Below, piece after piece: positions 20,266 through 31,638 of a DNA stretch of 64,000 nt. This DNA is from Turbatrix aceti. Lineage: Eukaryota; Nematoda; Chromadorea; Rhabditida; Panagrolaimidae. The stretch covers positions 6,448,001-6,512,000 of the forward strand of contig OZ017766.1 in assembly GCA_963969345.1 (NCBI GenBank). The letters are read 5' to 3'. The position numbers were made by a program, and so were the translations under genes. The notes under the pieces are model-generated. The model worked only from the letters and a program-made list of their open reading frames with translations. It was not told where the DNA came from and made no database searches. Positions within the stretch are counted from its first letter, which is position 1, and each line of letters opens with the position of its first letter.

Positions 20266-21340
20266 CAATTTTTGGGTCTACTATACTTCAGCCCCCCACT
20301 GACTTTTGACCCCCCATGCTCGGACTTTGGCCCCCCATTTCACCTTAAATCAATGACGACATGAGTTCGGAAATCCGTATGATAGAGCCCCCCATCTGTG
20401 GGGGGCTTTTTCATACGGAAATCGTGTTTAAGGAGAAAATGGGGGGTCGTTCCATACGGCCGTGGCGCTACTATACTTTGAGCCCCCATCACGTTGAAAA
20501 ATAAGCCCACGGGATATTTTAGAATACAGCCCCCCATACAAATTATTTTCATTCAAATTTTCAAATATGGGGGGTTGTTGTAGCGCTATAACAGTCCCCC
20601 AGATTAAATGGGGGGCCATTGTAGCGCTACAACAGACCCCCACATCAAATGGGGAACTGTTGTAGCGCTACAACAGCCTCCCATAATTTTAGGTCTTGTT
20701 CCAAGACAAAATATTATACCGTAATAGTTTTTTCCACCCAGAATGCATTTTTAGACAAATATTCTCAAATACAACGGGGGGGGCATTGTAGCGCTACAAC
20801 AGGCCTCCACATCAAATGGGGGACTGTTGTAGCGCTACATTGGCCCCCCATAATTTCCATAAACACAAAAAACATACCCAGCAGCCATTCGCAGCGGACG
20901 AATTTTTGTACAGTCTCATGGTTTTACCGCATCGACGACAGATAGGAAACAAAAACAACGACTGTCTAACGAATACAAATTTTTACACAAAAATTCAGGG
21001 ATAAAATTTTGCAAATTTGAGGGTTGTTATGCTATACAATAGCCCCCCAAAACCCATGTATAATCAAATGCTTGCGTGCAAAAAATGAAGTGGGGGGCTA
21101 TTCCATACGGATAATCAAACTCCTATGGGAAGCAGTTCATACAAATTTTCAAACACCTCCACACCAAAACACCTGGGGGGCCCTTCTGTATGTATAATCA
21201 AACTCCTGCGTGCAAAAAATGAGATGGGGGGCTATTCCATACGGATAATCAAACTCCTATGGGGGGCCGTGCTCTAAAAAAACCCAAGGCGGCGTTGTTG
21301 CAATCGATGGGGGGCTGAAGTATAGTAGACCCCAATTTTT
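20266..21340. mobile_element. 1.06-kb non-autonomous DNA transposon (copy 1)
   Basis: The element spans 20274-21332 and is bounded by the inverted terminal repeat GGGTCTACTATACTTCAG. It is flanked by a perfect 8-bp target duplication, CAATTTTT, at 20266-20273 and 21333-21340. Inside are five copies of a palindrome related to TTGTAGCGCTACAA (near 20579, 20614, 20658, 20787 and 20826), many GGGGGG/CCCCCC runs, and repeated CCATACGGATAATCAAACTCC. No transposase is encoded. 8-bp duplications occur in hAT, P and Merlin-type transposons; the superfamily is not settled. A second, nearly identical copy is at 56595-57646. Confidence 0.93.
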
Positions 21341-21386
21341 ACCTACAACTTTGTAATATTTAGTATAAAAATTTATTTTTCTAAAT

Positions 21387-23508
21387 ATGAAATCGACTCC
21401 ACAAAATTCCTTATACAGATTTGTGATTCCAAACACAAACGTTCGTTCATCGAAAATTAGGCCGACAATTTTTTTGTCATGGATTCGAAGATTTGTAAAC
21501 CTTTTTTACGACAGGCAACATTTTAAACAAAAAGTATCAAGTGTTTTTGCAAAATTGAAGTATAAAAAAATTTGTTTACTGTTATTACTATTATTTATTT
21601 GTTTGATAATTTATATACAACGAAAAATTTCTTCTGTTGCAATATTATCAACATACGATGAACTCCATATTTACCCGGTTGGCAAAGTTTTGCTTTCAAA
21701 TCCACTAACGTTAGTAAATTTTTTTTGAAACAGTTGATTACTAAAATTATATAATAAATATTTATTTTCAGGCAAAACACGTCCGACATTGTGGGTTTTG
21801 CGTTTCTTTTTTTCGCTGATCGAAGAATTATGCATTTCAACACACAAAGTTCACCTAGTTGGGATCTTTTATTTACGACGAATAATTCGTATAGAACGGA
21901 TCCACTACACGATTTTGAGTGGCTGGAAAGAGGACCGCAATCTGGTATAATTATTTAAATATTTAGTATTATTAGTCTTAGTAAATTATTAAAAATCCAG
22001 ATTGCGTCGTTAGTCTTTATCGAATGCACTGTTCAACTTTCGATAATAAAGTTACACCTTGCGACGCAGAAAGCAATCCTATTACCCAAGTAGCCCTTGT
22101 TGTAAGCTTAAATTTCTTATTTGAGATTACAATTAAACTTACTTCAAAGTTTTCAGATGCCAGAAATCAAAAACAAGCGCAAAATGAGAGAAGTCGTAGC
22201 GTGCAACACGGAACCTCTGACTTCGGCGACGGATGGCAGGTTTATGATGACCTACCTCGAACTTGCGTTGCAGATTCAAATCGATCGAATTGTCTTCCAC
22301 GAAAGAGAGAGTGATCCTATGCCTAAAGCTCTCGTCGATCTGCTCGCTGCATATAAAGATGAACACTTAGTTGCTGTTGAGCCGGCTTTTGAAGTGCCAA
22401 GTGAGTTTCTTCGACTGTAATTTGAATGCTATGGCAAAAGTTGGACAAACTTTCGCGTTCGTTTGTGTTTGTTTCCAAAAAAGTGTGAATTTTTCCGTTT
22501 GTGTTCGTTCGTGAACAGATTTTTCTTAAATTTATTTGTTCGCGTTCGTTCTCGAACACAGTCCAAAATTGTTCGCATTCGTTCGATTTATGGAACAAAA
22601 TTATCAAAATGTTCGTTTGTGTTTGTTTGCGAACGAAAAAAACAACTGTCGATCTTATCCAATTTCAGACGACGACCCAATCTTTGGCAAACACGCAGGA
22701 TGGATGGAACACACCGCCAACGTCAACCTGTGCTACAACAAGTACCGCTTCACTTCCGAATTCATAATCTTCCCTGAAGGCTACGAACTGCCGCTTCCGA
22801 GAGTTACAGTTCCCTGGTCCCGGCCGCTCGTCATCGACCTTCGTCTGGAAGCTTCCTACCGCCGATTTACGACCAGTCTCTACATTCCACGTGTCAAAGC
22901 CTCGATCGACGTATCTAGCGAAGAAAACGTCATCGAAGCTCTGAGAAACGCTCCTGTAACGTATGAAAAAGGAGCTAGGCTGCTTATCGCCGTCACACTG
23001 GAATCTCTAGGTGTCATTAACAACGCCGTTATCCGAGGACGAGAATTTGATATTGTAACAGGTTATTACATTAAAAATCAAGCACTTCGTCCGAAAAGCA
23101 ACAGAATAGCTGCCGTCACTCTTGCCGATCTGCCTAAAAACTTTACCCGAAAAAGCATTAAAAAATTGGGAAATGAAACATTTGAAAACTTTTTCAAAAC
23201 AATTTCTTTTGATAACTTCAGAGAAAATACTGTATGGAATACAAAGGTTAGTTGTTTTTTTCTTAAACCGGTATTAAAAAAGTGTATAATTTTAGCTACA
23301 CACGAACGAAAAGTCTAACCTGTCTAAAACAGCCTGCAGGAAACTTAACAGGAACTATCGTCGGTATTCGCTGCCAAAAAACGCAGCATGCTTCAATTTG
23401 CCAAGCTGTCATAATATTACGTTGTCAGTGTCCAATATTACTACGGTTTACGTAGGAAAAGGATTGTTTGTACATGTTAATCAGAGTATTGGTTTAAAAT
23501 CTGCATAA
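21387..23508 (+). CDS. GT92-like membrane protein, inverted pair right copy, DxD lost
   Basis: Six exons (21387-21709, 21772-21944, 22001-22101, 22157-22400, 22669-23246, 23296-23508) encode 543 residues. The anchor is at about 62-77 (ICLLLLLLFICLIIYI), and YPVGKVLL follows it as in the left copy. The core shares VVACNTEPL, MMTYLELALQ and NLCYNKYRFTSEFIIF. FPEGYE again replaces the DxD region. The segment encoded by one exon in the left copy is split here by an extra 56-bp intron (21945-22000). The C-terminus (ACFNLPSCHNITLS...) stops soon after the last conserved cysteines. Function is unknown; it is probably a Golgi type II protein derived from a galactosyltransferase. Confidence 0.83.
22445..22660. 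repeat. TTCGTTCG/GAACGAAC repeat inside intron
   Basis: Dense TTCGTTCG, TTCGTGAAC and GTTCGC repeats fill the 268-bp intron between exons 4 and 5. The same repeat fills the matching intron (18725-18930) of the inverted partner and recurs in intergenic DNA at 29772-30200. Confidence 0.75.
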
Positions 23509-25066
23509 AAAATTACTGTATTGTACCGCTGACTGACTTGACGAGCAAAATGTTTTTGGGAAATACCCCAAAGAAATCGCTAATCTATTCTGTATGTAAG
23601 TCGAAAATTTTTTGTCTAAATTTTCATTTCTATTGCAAAGAACTAGAAAATTGTTGATATTAATCTGGATTGATTTTAAACTCGGATTTCTGATGATATC
23701 GTCCTACAACATCGCGTACAGAACCAGAACATTTATGTTGTTGATCTTATTTGCTCTCATTTAAGAAGAATTGTGTTTTGTTTATGTTTATATTTTCTAT
23801 TTTCATTTTTGGGTCCAGAAGGCACCAAGCCATTGACGCCTACGGAAATGAAAAATACAATTCTGTAAACTCATAAATTCAGTAATTTCGACTATGTACG
23901 AACTTTCCGAAGTGAAGCAACGAACAATTTATAAAATTTAAGCAAAAACGACTAACAATATTAGCAAAACCTATGTATATAATCTGGCTGTTATTGCGGT
24001 GTACTTCGAAAATGAACTTATTTATTTTTATGTAATTCGGATTTCAAAATTGTCCAAATATTATACGTGTTCTTCGAATATACTTTTTGAGTTACTATAA
24101 TTTTTCTACCAAATGTTTTTAAAAAATGACGTGACATAAAAAGTAATACGGAGATATCAAGATAAACAATAGAAGTCTTCTTCTAATTTTTTGTGCAAAA
24201 TAATGTGAATGAAATTAAAGTGAAGCTTGACCTAAATATAAAACCTTGCACCAAAAAACGTGTTGTTTTGTTTGAAAGCTGTAAACAACTCTGAACAACA
24301 TTAAAACTATTATAAATCACAAAACTTTGGCCAAAGCTTTGGTGAAGTATGTATGTAAGTATTAAAAAAATATAAAACATTTACAGCAGCGTTGTCATTG
24401 TCAATCGTTTAGGAACAGTTGTCAATTATGCCGAGCTTTGGAGCATTCAAGCCGAGCCTAAAAAATGTGATAGAAAAAATTCTTTTTGATGTGAAAATTC
24501 TGGCATGATTTGTTAATTTATGCTCAATTCTTCAAAAACTGTTCTTTTTTTTCGTTTTGAAAAATGTGTGTAAAAAATATGCAATGCTCGAAATTTCGAG
24601 CCGAACCACTTGATTGCTTGGCTCAGCAATTATGTTTAATAAATAGCATCGTTTTCTAATTTAAAAATCTTGAATCAAACATCACTTCTTCGTGAAAAAG
24701 CATGTTGTTTTCCACTGAAATTTTGCAAAGTTTGAGATAAATCTGCTAACCTCTTTTTTTCCCAAAAGTGCATTTGTCCGGTATATACATACGCTACGAC
24801 GAATCTGCAATATCTCTTCTCGAAAATCATGTCAAAGATCTCAATAACAATTGAGGATGTCAATGTGCCGGGATTTTGCTTACGCCGGTAGTATCATTTA
24901 ATGAAATTTTTTTGTAACATGTTCTTTGCATGAGTATCTGAGTATACTTAACAGAGTTTATAGATATTTAGTACGTAGTGTATTTTAGTTACTGTACTTC
25001 AGATTATATGCCAACGTTTGCTTTTTAGGTACCGGATAGTTTCTTAGACTACCACAGTTGCCAATA
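23509..25066. other. 1.56-kb spacer, no gene
   Basis: AT-rich sequence with no supported exon. It separates a GT92-like gene from receptor copy D on the same strand. The start codon of copy D is preceded by ACCACAG, a possible splice or trans-splice acceptor at 25050-25056. Confidence 0.45.
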
Positions 25067-25603
25067 ATGGTGTGCCGAGTATGCGGCGACAAGGCTTATA
25101 AGTAAGTTTCTAGCATTCTCTAATGTAATTAATGTTAGCTCAAAACAATTCCAATTTACAGTTACAATTTTAACGTTCTCACCTGTCATCCCTGCAAATC
25201 ATTCTTCCGACGAAACATTTCTCGGATAGACACTCTGGTCTGTCCGTTCAGAAATCAGTGCAACATAACCATTGCCTCGCGGCGACATTGTCCATACTGT
25301 AGGCTACAAAAGTGCCTGTGGCTGGGCATGAGAATGAAAGGCGCCAAAAATATATCCATCAGAGCCCCGACTTTTGAAAAAGCTTCAGACTTGTGTTATC
25401 AATCAGTTGTGCAGAACCCCGAACCAAAGTATTGTGTACAGAAGCCGGAACCCTTTAACCCGTGTCATCAACAATTTGTCGCCCAGCAATACCCAAAATC
25501 CGTAATCGTGCAAAAGCCTTCGCCAAATTCGAACTATTATTGGACGTGTTCTTCGGCCGATTCTGTTCCATTGAATCAAAATGAATATGTCACGTTTTTC
25601 TGA
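25067..25603 (+). CDS. Nuclear-receptor DNA-binding-domain-only protein (copy D)
   Basis: Exons 25067-25101 and 25162-25603, with a 60-bp intron, encode 158 residues. The protein starts directly at MVCRVCGDKAYK. The fingers are complete: CHPCKSFFRRN, CPFRNQCNITIASRRHCPYC and RLQKCLWLGM. The tail of about 90 residues keeps the family pattern QNPEPKYCVQKPEPFNPCHQ, then YYWTC and NQNEY near the end. No ligand-binding domain follows; the next gene is a GT92. The intron sits at the same place and phase as in copies A-C. It is the only copy on the plus strand, in line with the inversion that flipped its neighbouring GT92 gene. Confidence 0.87.
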
Positions 25604-26795
25604 TATCCATTTCTTTGTAAATGATTATTTCTCTCTCAACTATCAAAAAATCATTCTCATCTGATTAAATTAATCGTAAAACGGTTTTCTCAACTGCCTA
25701 CTTTCCGTCGACAGCATGTGCACTCATGTCATATGTAGATGTTAATCATTTGATATAGCGGTACAAATAAAAATGAGATGTCCGGAAAAGCGTGGAGAAT
25801 CCAGAAATAAAAATATGATATTATTTGCACGTTTCAATCATTTTTCGAATACATTCGTAATTTTTTAGAAACATATATGTGAAAACGATTTCAGATCGGC
25901 CCAAAGCTTTATCAACACTAAATATGTTTTCTTTGGTCATCATAACTTACAATGTTGTTATACATCACAAAAATCAAATGTAAAAATTCTTCAATGTGTT
26001 TTCAATTTAACAAACCGTCGGCGAAATGTTTTTATGTACACTTCATTTATGTATTTCATTTTATTTATTACTCTTCCTCGTGCTGATCACAAAAAGTGAA
26101 GAGTATCGGGATCGGACGAAGAGGGCGCCGTCCATCATAGCTACCTGCTAAACGTCGTAGTTATGTAGACTGTTCAACTTTCTAACTTTCTGTTTAAAAA
26201 AAATAACATCAACAGTTGATCGAAGATGTATACATACATATTACGTTAACATTTTTGTAGAATCACAGATACTGTTTCAGAAAAAAAATGGCCATCAAAC
26301 TTAAAAAACGATGATTTGGGTGTTTTCAAATGTTTTACAATGCTTTTTCGAACCTATGTAATTTAGTACATTGTAAAATGTAAAAAAAAACTACGTCAAT
26401 TCGGATGTTAAAAGACCAAAGCAAAAATGTAGGGTCCCCTGAAATGCTTGATTACAATCCGGTGCGCAATATCCGTTCGACAAAAAACAAGAAAAAGATC
26501 CTCAACTGCATCCGGAAACTCATTTCATTTGCCGACTCCCGCACCCTGAAATTCTTTGCGAAAAAGCGTGTATGACAGTTATCGTATAACTCATCGTTAC
26601 AAAACTAGTAAAAGTGAAATACAAAAACCTGTCGAAAGCGTAGAAATGAACACAAAATTCTAGAAACATGATTTTGAAAGGCGGCGTGTTCTCAAAAAAG
26701 ATCGAAAAAGAACGCAAAGAATTCAAATACTCAGAAGCAAAATTATGCTTTCAACTTTCACAAGGTTCATTGTTTAGCGGCGAAGAATACTTGTC
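25604..26795. other. 1.2-kb spacer, no gene
   Basis: AT-rich, with a possible polyadenylation signal (AATAAA) near 25767 after receptor copy D. No exon was supported. Confidence 0.45.
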
Positions 26796-28511
26796 ATGTA
26801 TCACTGGTATTGGATTAAAATGAGACACTTTATATTTTATCCCAATCATTATGTAATGGTTTTTAAACGGATTTTGAGGAAGGATAAACTTATCGGTATT
26901 TTTGTTGCCATAATATTATTTTTTTGTTTGTACAACATTTTTGGCCTATTTACGGCTCCAACGCCCAAAGAAGTGCCAAATCCACCGAATGGAGTCGCAG
27001 ATTGGTTTGTCGTCAATTCGTTTTCCTACTCTCGTGCGAGCAGCTTTGGTGGCGACGATGCAGTTGTGGTGTTGTTCAACAAACTTCGGCATTCATTGTG
27101 AGTTTTTATCGACCAAAAAAATCCACATCGTTTGGATATGATTTCAGAGAAGATCCCATTACATGCCAACGCGAGCTCACAGATGGCACAACCCAAAAAG
27201 GCGTTGGGCACGTGATTCAGCTCATTGTCGGTCCTGGACCATGCATTTTGACGCTATACAGAATGACGTGCCGCTTTTTGCCGGTAAACACTGCGCTACA
27301 CCCCAAAACTATTGAATTCTTCTCTCCAAGTACCCAGAAACCGGAATTATACCCGGGACCGTCGGATAAAGTTGTGTCCCTCCCGACAACTCCCGCAGAC
27401 TCGCAGAAGAGAGGCGTCGTAGCGTGCATGAGTCGATCAATCGCTTTTGATGATTGGGCGGTCCTCGTTCTGAGCCTTGAAACCTTCCGACTGCTGGGAG
27501 GCGATTTGGCCGTGTTCTACGTCGAATGCATGCTTCCTAAGGTATTTGACCTGCTCAGAATCTACGAACGAGACGGACTGGCAGCTATTAGGCACGGCTA
27601 TGAAGCTCCTATAACGAATGGTTTCAATCCCAATGCAGCGGTTGAATACTCAAATCAGATGTCGTCGGCTCACGAATGTCTATATGAGTTTAAAGAATCC
27701 GCAGAATTCGTAACTTTACTTGACATGGATGAAATGCTTATCACGCTGCAGCCGGATAAGGGAAATTTGCTCGACGCACTTCGTGGCCTCACACTCGGCA
27801 GTCCACCGTCGTCGGTTTTTGTAGTACCCCGCATAGACGCTAGTTTGGATCGCCCATTTACCAGGAGCCAACCTTTTGCTCTGGAATCCCTGATCGGACG
27901 TCTCGACATAAACGAAGCTCTGATCGACCCAAAAACAGTTGCCATACCCAGCCGGGCAGCTGGGGTCTGGATCCATCACCTGACAACCGCAGAACACATC
28001 GTGTACCAGCAAATATTTGTCAACGCATCTGATCTTGCTATTCTGCACGTCAGAAATCTACTACCAGTAAATCTGACAGCCACCCATCGAGTTCTCGACA
28101 AATTCGTGCCGGAGATTGACAGACGGATTAAAAAAATCCTTGACGGTTCAGAGATGCAGAAAAATTTTCAACGTATGCTACGGAGGCAAAACTCGAATCT
28201 GGTAGGTGGCGATTATATCAATTTTAACCTAAATACTATTTTTTGAAAAACAATTGCAGAATTTAAAAAAGTTTCCGTACAATCGAGTTTTCTTCGATCC
28301 CATTGCGCAGTGCTACAACAAAATCGACAAAGCTGTGAATACGGGAAATATCACGTATTGTCCATCGATTCATTCGTGCACATTCGAGAAACAGAATCTG
28401 TCGGTGATACGCACCCATACAACCCAGGGTGGTCCGCAGTACACGGGAAATTTGACAATCTATCACCGAGAAGCAGTTTCTTTTGCACCATCGGCTTTTG
28501 GATGTTTATAG
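26796..28511 (+). CDS. GT92 (DUF23) family glycosyltransferase, copy 3
   Basis: Exons 26796-27097, 27148-28201 and 28260-28511 (introns of 50 and 58 bp, both GT-AG) encode 535 residues. A second in-frame ATG at 26820 is equally possible. Residues about 32-52 (LIGIFVAIILFFCLYNIFGLF) are the signal anchor. The lumenal domain shows GT92 landmarks: GVVACMSRSI, KVFDLLRIYERDG, SAHECLYEF, then FVTLLDMDEMLI with the DxDE motif at about 293-296. The metal site is intact. The C-terminal exon has the conserved Cys-containing segments (AQCYNKI, YCPSIHSC). It is more diverged from copies 1 and 2 than they are from each other and lacks their GC-AG and 26-bp introns. Confidence 0.88.
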
Positions 28512-28789
28512 ATTTTTTGTAGATAAAGGTGTGAAACATGATTTTTGAAAAGTTTGCGTTTATGAGTTTTTTTTAAAAAAAAATGAACGATTTTAGAGCG
28601 CTAAAAAAATGCCTGTTAAAACATAAAATTCTTACGTTTCTGAAAGAAATTCTTTAAAAAATGTAAAAATTAAAAAAAAAAAACTTTTTATAAAAATGTA
28701 TATCAATGTTTTCTTTCATAATTTTTTTAATTTTTCATTTTTTCACGAAAATAACTAGAAAAACTTTTTTTTGTGTAAAAGTAGTACTA
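28512..28789. other. AT-rich 3' flank of GT92 copy 3
   Basis: Homopolymer-rich, with no gene. Confidence 0.4.
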
Positions 28790-29193
28790 ACCCAAACCAG
28801 GGTTGCGAAGATGGGATTCCCCGGGAGATTCCCCGGGGAATATTCCCGGGAATCCCCGGGGATTCCCCCACCTTTGCCAAATTCCCCCCAAAATTCCCCG
28901 GGAAACTGCCGAAAAAATTAAGAAAAGTAAAGGGATGTGATTATTTTTTTTGAAGTTTGCCAATTGGGCTTCAAATCTCGCTTTAATGTGAAAGTTAGGT
29001 TGCAATTTTAATGCACGTTAATAAATAGACCGTTTTTGGTGTGTTTTTTTTATTTTAGACCTCGTTTTAGACGCATGGCTTTATTTGGATGCGGGGAATT
29101 TGGAAGGGGATTCCCTGGGGAATCTCCGGGAATCCCCCGGGAATATTCCCCCATTTTTCATTCCCCGGGGAATTTCGCAACCCTGACCCAAAC
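28790..29193. mobile_element. 388-bp hAT-type MITE
   Basis: The element 28798-29185 has termini CAGGGTTGCGAA and TTCGCAACCCTG, and perfect 8-bp flanking duplications ACCCAAAC (28790-28797 and 29186-29193). CAGGG ends and 8-bp duplications are the hAT signature. Subterminal regions consist of repeated GGGGATTCCCCGGGAA palindromes. No coding capacity. Confidence 0.92.
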
Positions 29194-29259
29194 CAGCCCG
29201 TTTTTGGACCCTGAACTCAACAATGCAATACATCTGTTACATTGAAAAGTAAGTCGCTT

Positions 29260-29771
29260 GCGCAAACACCCAGCGATTTGGATCTGACCCAGCAATTTGA
29301 CTTTTCCACGGAACATAAACCAGATGAAAGAAAGAAAGCAAATGACCAGGGATCAAGCCGTTGAACGCGAGCTAGGACTAAACCAAGGCAGGTCGCGTGC
29401 TAGGTCAGTGGCCTGCTGGGTCACTTATGCACATATATACGATCGCTTAGGCGCCGAACACGAACGCGAACAAGCAACGCAACAAGCATAGCATGGATGA
29501 ATGGAATGAATGGAAATCTTCCTGGCTCGGCAAAACTGCAAACAGACCTGCCAGGGCGTTTTCGCGCGCGCGATCATCGCGGCCGATTGCGACCGCGAGG
29601 TCAGTGGTGGCTTTCTCTCCAGCCATTCCAGTCGGCACTTCACTCTTCCTGTAACTTTTGCGTTTGCCATGTTCGTGCCTCCTGAATGCAATGCGTGACG
29701 GTATTTTAAAAACCATTTTTGTTTCCGGAGAAATTTTGCCTTGGTTTTTCTCGATGCACATTCCCGACCAG
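29260..29771. other. GC-richer patch, no assigned gene
   Basis: 29390-29700 is GC-rich, with a TATA-like ATATATAC near 29433 and CGCGCGCG around 29565. Overlapping open frames on both strands have no recognisable domain. It may be a promoter or an unrecognised repeat. Confidence 0.35.
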
Positions 29772-30200
29772 GGATGAGCGAACAGCCGTTTTTTTTGCTC
29801 TCAAACGAACACGAACATTTTGTTAATTTTGTTCGAGAAATCGAACGAAAATGAACATTTTTGTCAGTTTGCGAACGAACACGAACGAACAGATTTTCAG
29901 CATATTTTATACAAAATTTTGTCCAAACTGGGCATAAAAACGTAAACTTTGGTACTATGCGTTTTCACGTTTTTGGTGACAGTTTTCCTACACTTTTTAT
30001 TGCAAAAGGCAATTGACACTATTTGCCATTTTTGGAAAAATAACATCATTTTCGGGACCATTAAACTGATTTTACCTAAATTTTTGTACGTTTTATCTGT
30101 TTGAAAAATTTATCTTTGTTCGCGAACGAACTTGAACAATGCAAATCTGTTCTCGAACGAACACGAACGCAAAAATTTGAATTTGTTCGTGAACGAACAA
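29772..30200. repeat. Dispersed GAACGAAC repeat
   Basis: Two clusters of CGAACGAACACGAAC (29772-29900 and 30115-30205) flank a plain AT-rich stretch. The same motif family fills introns of both inverted GT92-like genes. Confidence 0.7.
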
Positions 30201-30355
30201 AAAAAATACAAAAAGTACAAAAAAATCGTTCAAAATAAGCCTTTTTTCAGGGCAAATTGATATCCTTTTTACACATGTCATTCGATTTTTATTATTTTTT
30301 GTTTTTTAATCCATAAATGTGTCCTTCAGAGTAACATATTCCTATTTTTTTCAGA

Positions 30356-31638
30356 ATGTACGTCAGCGACAGAACCCAATCGATCGGATGGTCAGCTGTC
30401 CGCCGACGCATCCAACAAAACGTCAGAAAATTCGGAACTTCTGCCTTGGAAATCGATGAACTTTCGCTTGACGTCTGTTTTTTTTTCAAAAAAAAAATGT
30501 ATCAAAAAATATATATAATTAAATTTCAGGACACGCGACCAACTTCCTTCACCGACAGTGGCTACAACAGTGCCATGGTCATCAATCTCCGGGACGTAGA
30601 ATCTGTTTTAGGGGGCGGAGAGCGAAAAACGCCTTCGCTAGGCGGGTTTTTGAAAGTCAGCCACAAGTTGGCAATCAGGGTTTCTCAGGGAGAAGAATTC
30701 AGCTTGGCAAAGCGCATTTTAGATGGTTTAAGCTTAGATTTGAGTTCCGTAGTCTCTGTTTATGTCCATGGCGCAGCGCTTACGTCAGTCGAACTTGCGC
30801 GGATAATTTCGCAGAAAACTAAAACGATAACGTTCGAAAAAGTTTATTCGAGGGACGGGATAACTTTTTCAGATTTACTTCATCTGGTTGCGGACTGCAC
30901 TTATATCACGTGAGTTTTTTTTTAATTTAGAAAAAAATTTAATAAAAAACAAAAATGCTAATTTTTAGTTTTTTTTGTTACAAATTTTTTTCAGTATAAC
31001 ATTCCCAAAAACTCGAAATTTCGGAAACCTGGTCCAAAAATTTCAATTTTCCAAAAAACCAAAAATAAGAATTTTGCATAAACTTTGAGTTTTGTATTTT
31101 TTTACTTCTTTCATGTTTTTTTGGCTAGAGTACAAAATTTTGAAAAAAAATTTTTTTTTTTCGGGCAAAAAAATTTGAACGTCCTAAATGCATCGAAAGC
31201 GCCTAATCTTATATTTTCTTCAGCCTCGACGTCGAGAACGTGAAATACGCCAACGACCCCGCAGCAGACCTCGCAACTTGGGCATCGAAAAGACGGCAAC
31301 GACTGATCAATCTTTCGCTTCGAAATTTGCCTGCAATCAATATCCGGGATTTTGAGCTGCTAAAGACTTTTTTTAGTTCAATCATTAGTACTGCGCTTCA
31401 AACGCTGAACTTTGCATTTAGGGTCTCAAATTTCGAGAATTTATCTTCCATTTGGATTTTTCGATTGATCAGCACGCTTCGGGGCTTGAATGTCGCTTCA
31501 TTCGATTTTGACGCCTGCAAATCTAGGAATTTGATAAATTTAACGATTTCTAAGTATCCAAAAATGTTGGCGCATATCAGCGAATATGATTTATTTGGAG
31601 CTAGGTTTCCGGTATTTCCAATGCTAACTTTGAGATAG
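30356..31638 (+). CDS. Uncharacterised leucine-rich protein
   Basis: Exons 30356-30472, 30530-30909 and 31224-31638 give 303 residues, and all junctions are in phase. The start codon follows one base after TTTTTTTCAG, which looks like a trans-splice acceptor; an upstream exon cannot be excluded. No family was recognised with confidence. The second half has irregularly spaced Leu/Ile/Phe clusters (INLSLRNLP, LQTLNFAF, LINLTISKYP) resembling degenerate leucine-rich repeats of nematode F-box-associated proteins, but no F-box is visible at the N-terminus. No signal peptide or membrane segment. The donor of intron 1 (GTCTGT) is weak. Confidence 0.55.

Noticed and set aside
20428..21004. Cysteine-containing short frames starting MG(V/N/D)CCSAT, repeated at 56749-57327
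   Set aside because: They derive from the palindrome TTGTAGCGCTACAA inside the 1.06-kb transposon and are present in any orientation.
29425..29761. Overlapping 88- and 104-residue frames
   Set aside because: They lie in a GC-rich patch open in several frames on both strands. No splice pattern or domain supports a gene.
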